From contig NZ_CP046176.1 of assembly GCF_013009555.1 (NCBI RefSeq), positions 4,185,501 through 4,249,500 of the forward strand: DNA of 64,000 nucleotides, in the 5' to 3' direction. Position numbers and translations under genes: made by a program. This DNA comes from Phocaeicola dorei. Its GTDB lineage: Bacteria; Bacteroidota; Bacteroidia; Bacteroidales; Bacteroidaceae. Below are positions 63,308 through 64,000 of the stretch, one piece after another (the first letter of the stretch is position 1; the number at the start of each line of letters is the position of its first letter). The notes beneath the pieces are model-generated. The model was not told the origin of the DNA. It saw nothing but the letters and a program-made list of their open reading frames with translations, and searched no databases.

Positions 63308-63721
63308 ATGAAAACAACTAAAGAATTAAAGATTTGGAGTTTGCGTATGGTATTATTCACCATATTGCTTAGTGGTTTATCGGTGCAGAAAGTGTATTCT
63401 TTTTGTAATAGTACAGAAATTATTATAAATGGGAAGTGGTATAGCAATCAAGAAAAAGTTAATACACGAAGCCTGCCATCTATTCCCATCACAGCCTGCA
63501 CCGATGGCCAGAACATCTACATTGAAAACACATCTCCGGACTGTGACATACAAATTACCATCACCGGTAATCAAACAGGAGAAGTGATGTATGAACAGTT
63601 AGTGCCCCAAGCACAAACAAGCTATATTATCATTTCCATAGCCAGTTTCCCATCCGGAGAATATACATTAGAACTAACTAGTGAAGATGGGAAATACTTG
63701 GTTGGAGCTTTTAAAAGATAA
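63308..63721 (+). CDS. DUF3244 secreted protein, copy 2
   Basis: This 137-aa protein has a signal peptide (MVLFTILLSGLSVQKVYS) and a DUF3244 Ig-like domain: PITACTDGQNIYIENTSPDCDIQITITG, GEVMYEQLVPQAQTSYIIIS and FPSGEYTLELTSEDGKYLVGAF. It shares the order of motifs with the protein at 45429 (TDG...N.SPD.D..I.I, then FP.GEY.LE.T...G.YL.G.F). It follows regulator copy 2 with its own promoter. Function unknown; a secreted or periplasmic effector or ligand of the TPR sensor is possible. Confidence 0.85.
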   Translation: MKTTKELKIWSLRMVLFTILLSGLSVQKVYSFCNSTEIIINGKWYSNQEKVNTRSLPSIPITACTDGQNIYIENTSPDCDIQITITGNQTGEVMYEQLVPQAQTSYIIISIASFPSGEYTLELTSEDGKYLVGAFKR

Positions 63722-63755
63722 CCCTAATTATTCATCCTAAAAAACTACAAAGACC

Positions 63756-63995
63756 ATGAAACGAGTAGACCTTAAGAAAATCCTCTATATGGATTTTCTT
63801 ATCCGGCACAAGTGCACAGGCACATCCAAGGAATTTGCAGCAAAGATGGATATGTCACGTTCCACTCTCTTTGAGTACATTGCCTATATGCGCGATGAAC
63901 TGGAAGTGTGCATCCTTTTCGATAAATTCTTAGGAACATATTATTATGATGGCAAAAATCTATATACGTCATTAGGCTTTAAAGTAGTAGGATAA
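63756..63995 (+). CDS. Small HTH-domain protein
   Basis: This 79-aa protein has a DeoR/HTH_11-like helix-turn-helix: ILYMDFLIRHKCTGTSKEFAAKM, then SRSTLFEYIAYMRDELEV and a short wing (YYYDGKNLY). It lies 34 bp after the second DUF3244 gene on the same strand and may be co-transcribed. It is complete within the window. Similar stand-alone HTH proteins in Bacteroides have no assigned role; it may regulate this module. Confidence 0.7.
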   Translation: MKRVDLKKILYMDFLIRHKCTGTSKEFAAKMDMSRSTLFEYIAYMRDELEVCILFDKFLGTYYYDGKNLYTSLGFKVVG

Positions 63996-64000
63996 TACGA

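Overview
The window is from a Bacteroidales genome, most likely Bacteroides or Phocaeicola. The evidence is the many promoters with a TAnnTTTG -7 element, the SpII lipoproteins with Bacteroides-type domains (calycin-like, DUF4925, PCMD, fimbrillin/GLUG, DUF3244), the outer-membrane barrels with carboxypeptidase-D-like N-terminal domains, and the gene order malic enzyme / glutamate dehydrogenase / PEP-synthase-like / second glutamate dehydrogenase. I saw no rRNA, tRNA or CRISPR array.

Layout. 1-5.1 kb: an RND efflux operon on the minus strand (adaptor, pump, outer-membrane factor cut by the window edge). 5.5-19.9 kb: central carbon/nitrogen metabolism. This holds a malic enzyme fused to a phosphotransacetylase-like domain, an E. 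coli-type (probably NADP) glutamate dehydrogenase, a PCMD lipoprotein plus barrel, two lipoprotein genes with matching signal peptides separated by a complete 900-bp IS5-family element, a receiver-like/PEP-synthase-like protein without catalytic swivelling or TIM-barrel domains, and a clostridial-type (probably NAD) glutamate dehydrogenase. 20-24 kb: a GNAT-like / IbrA-like (PAPS-reductase fold) / IbrB-like (ParB fold) operon, then a fimbrillin-like GLUG lipoprotein. 24-34 kb: malate dehydrogenase, a coiled-coil membrane protein, a TolC/HlyD/two-ABC-2-permease export operon lacking its ATPase, and a BlaI/BlaR1 pair with a visible operator. 34-43 kb: housekeeping genes (mrp, trmB, ilvE, xseA, xseB), an S8 peptidase, a MATE pump and a cytidylate-kinase-like protein.

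43.4-64 kb is the unusual part. Two paralogous modules, each a membrane TPR / coiled-coil / HTH regulator followed by a terminator and a DUF3244 secreted protein, lie about 18 kb apart in the same orientation. Between them are a GT-B glycosyltransferase-like protein, a degenerate C39-like protein, and an opposing block of four outer-membrane barrels (one frameshifted), a barrel-gene remnant, a radical SAM/SPASM enzyme in an operon with a barrel, a truncated second radical SAM gene, and what may be a separated piece of a SPASM domain. It reads as a decaying and re-expanding peptide-modification / outer-membrane system with paired membrane regulators. No convincing precursor peptide was found; a 35-codon ORF overlapping the radical SAM start by GTGA is the only candidate.
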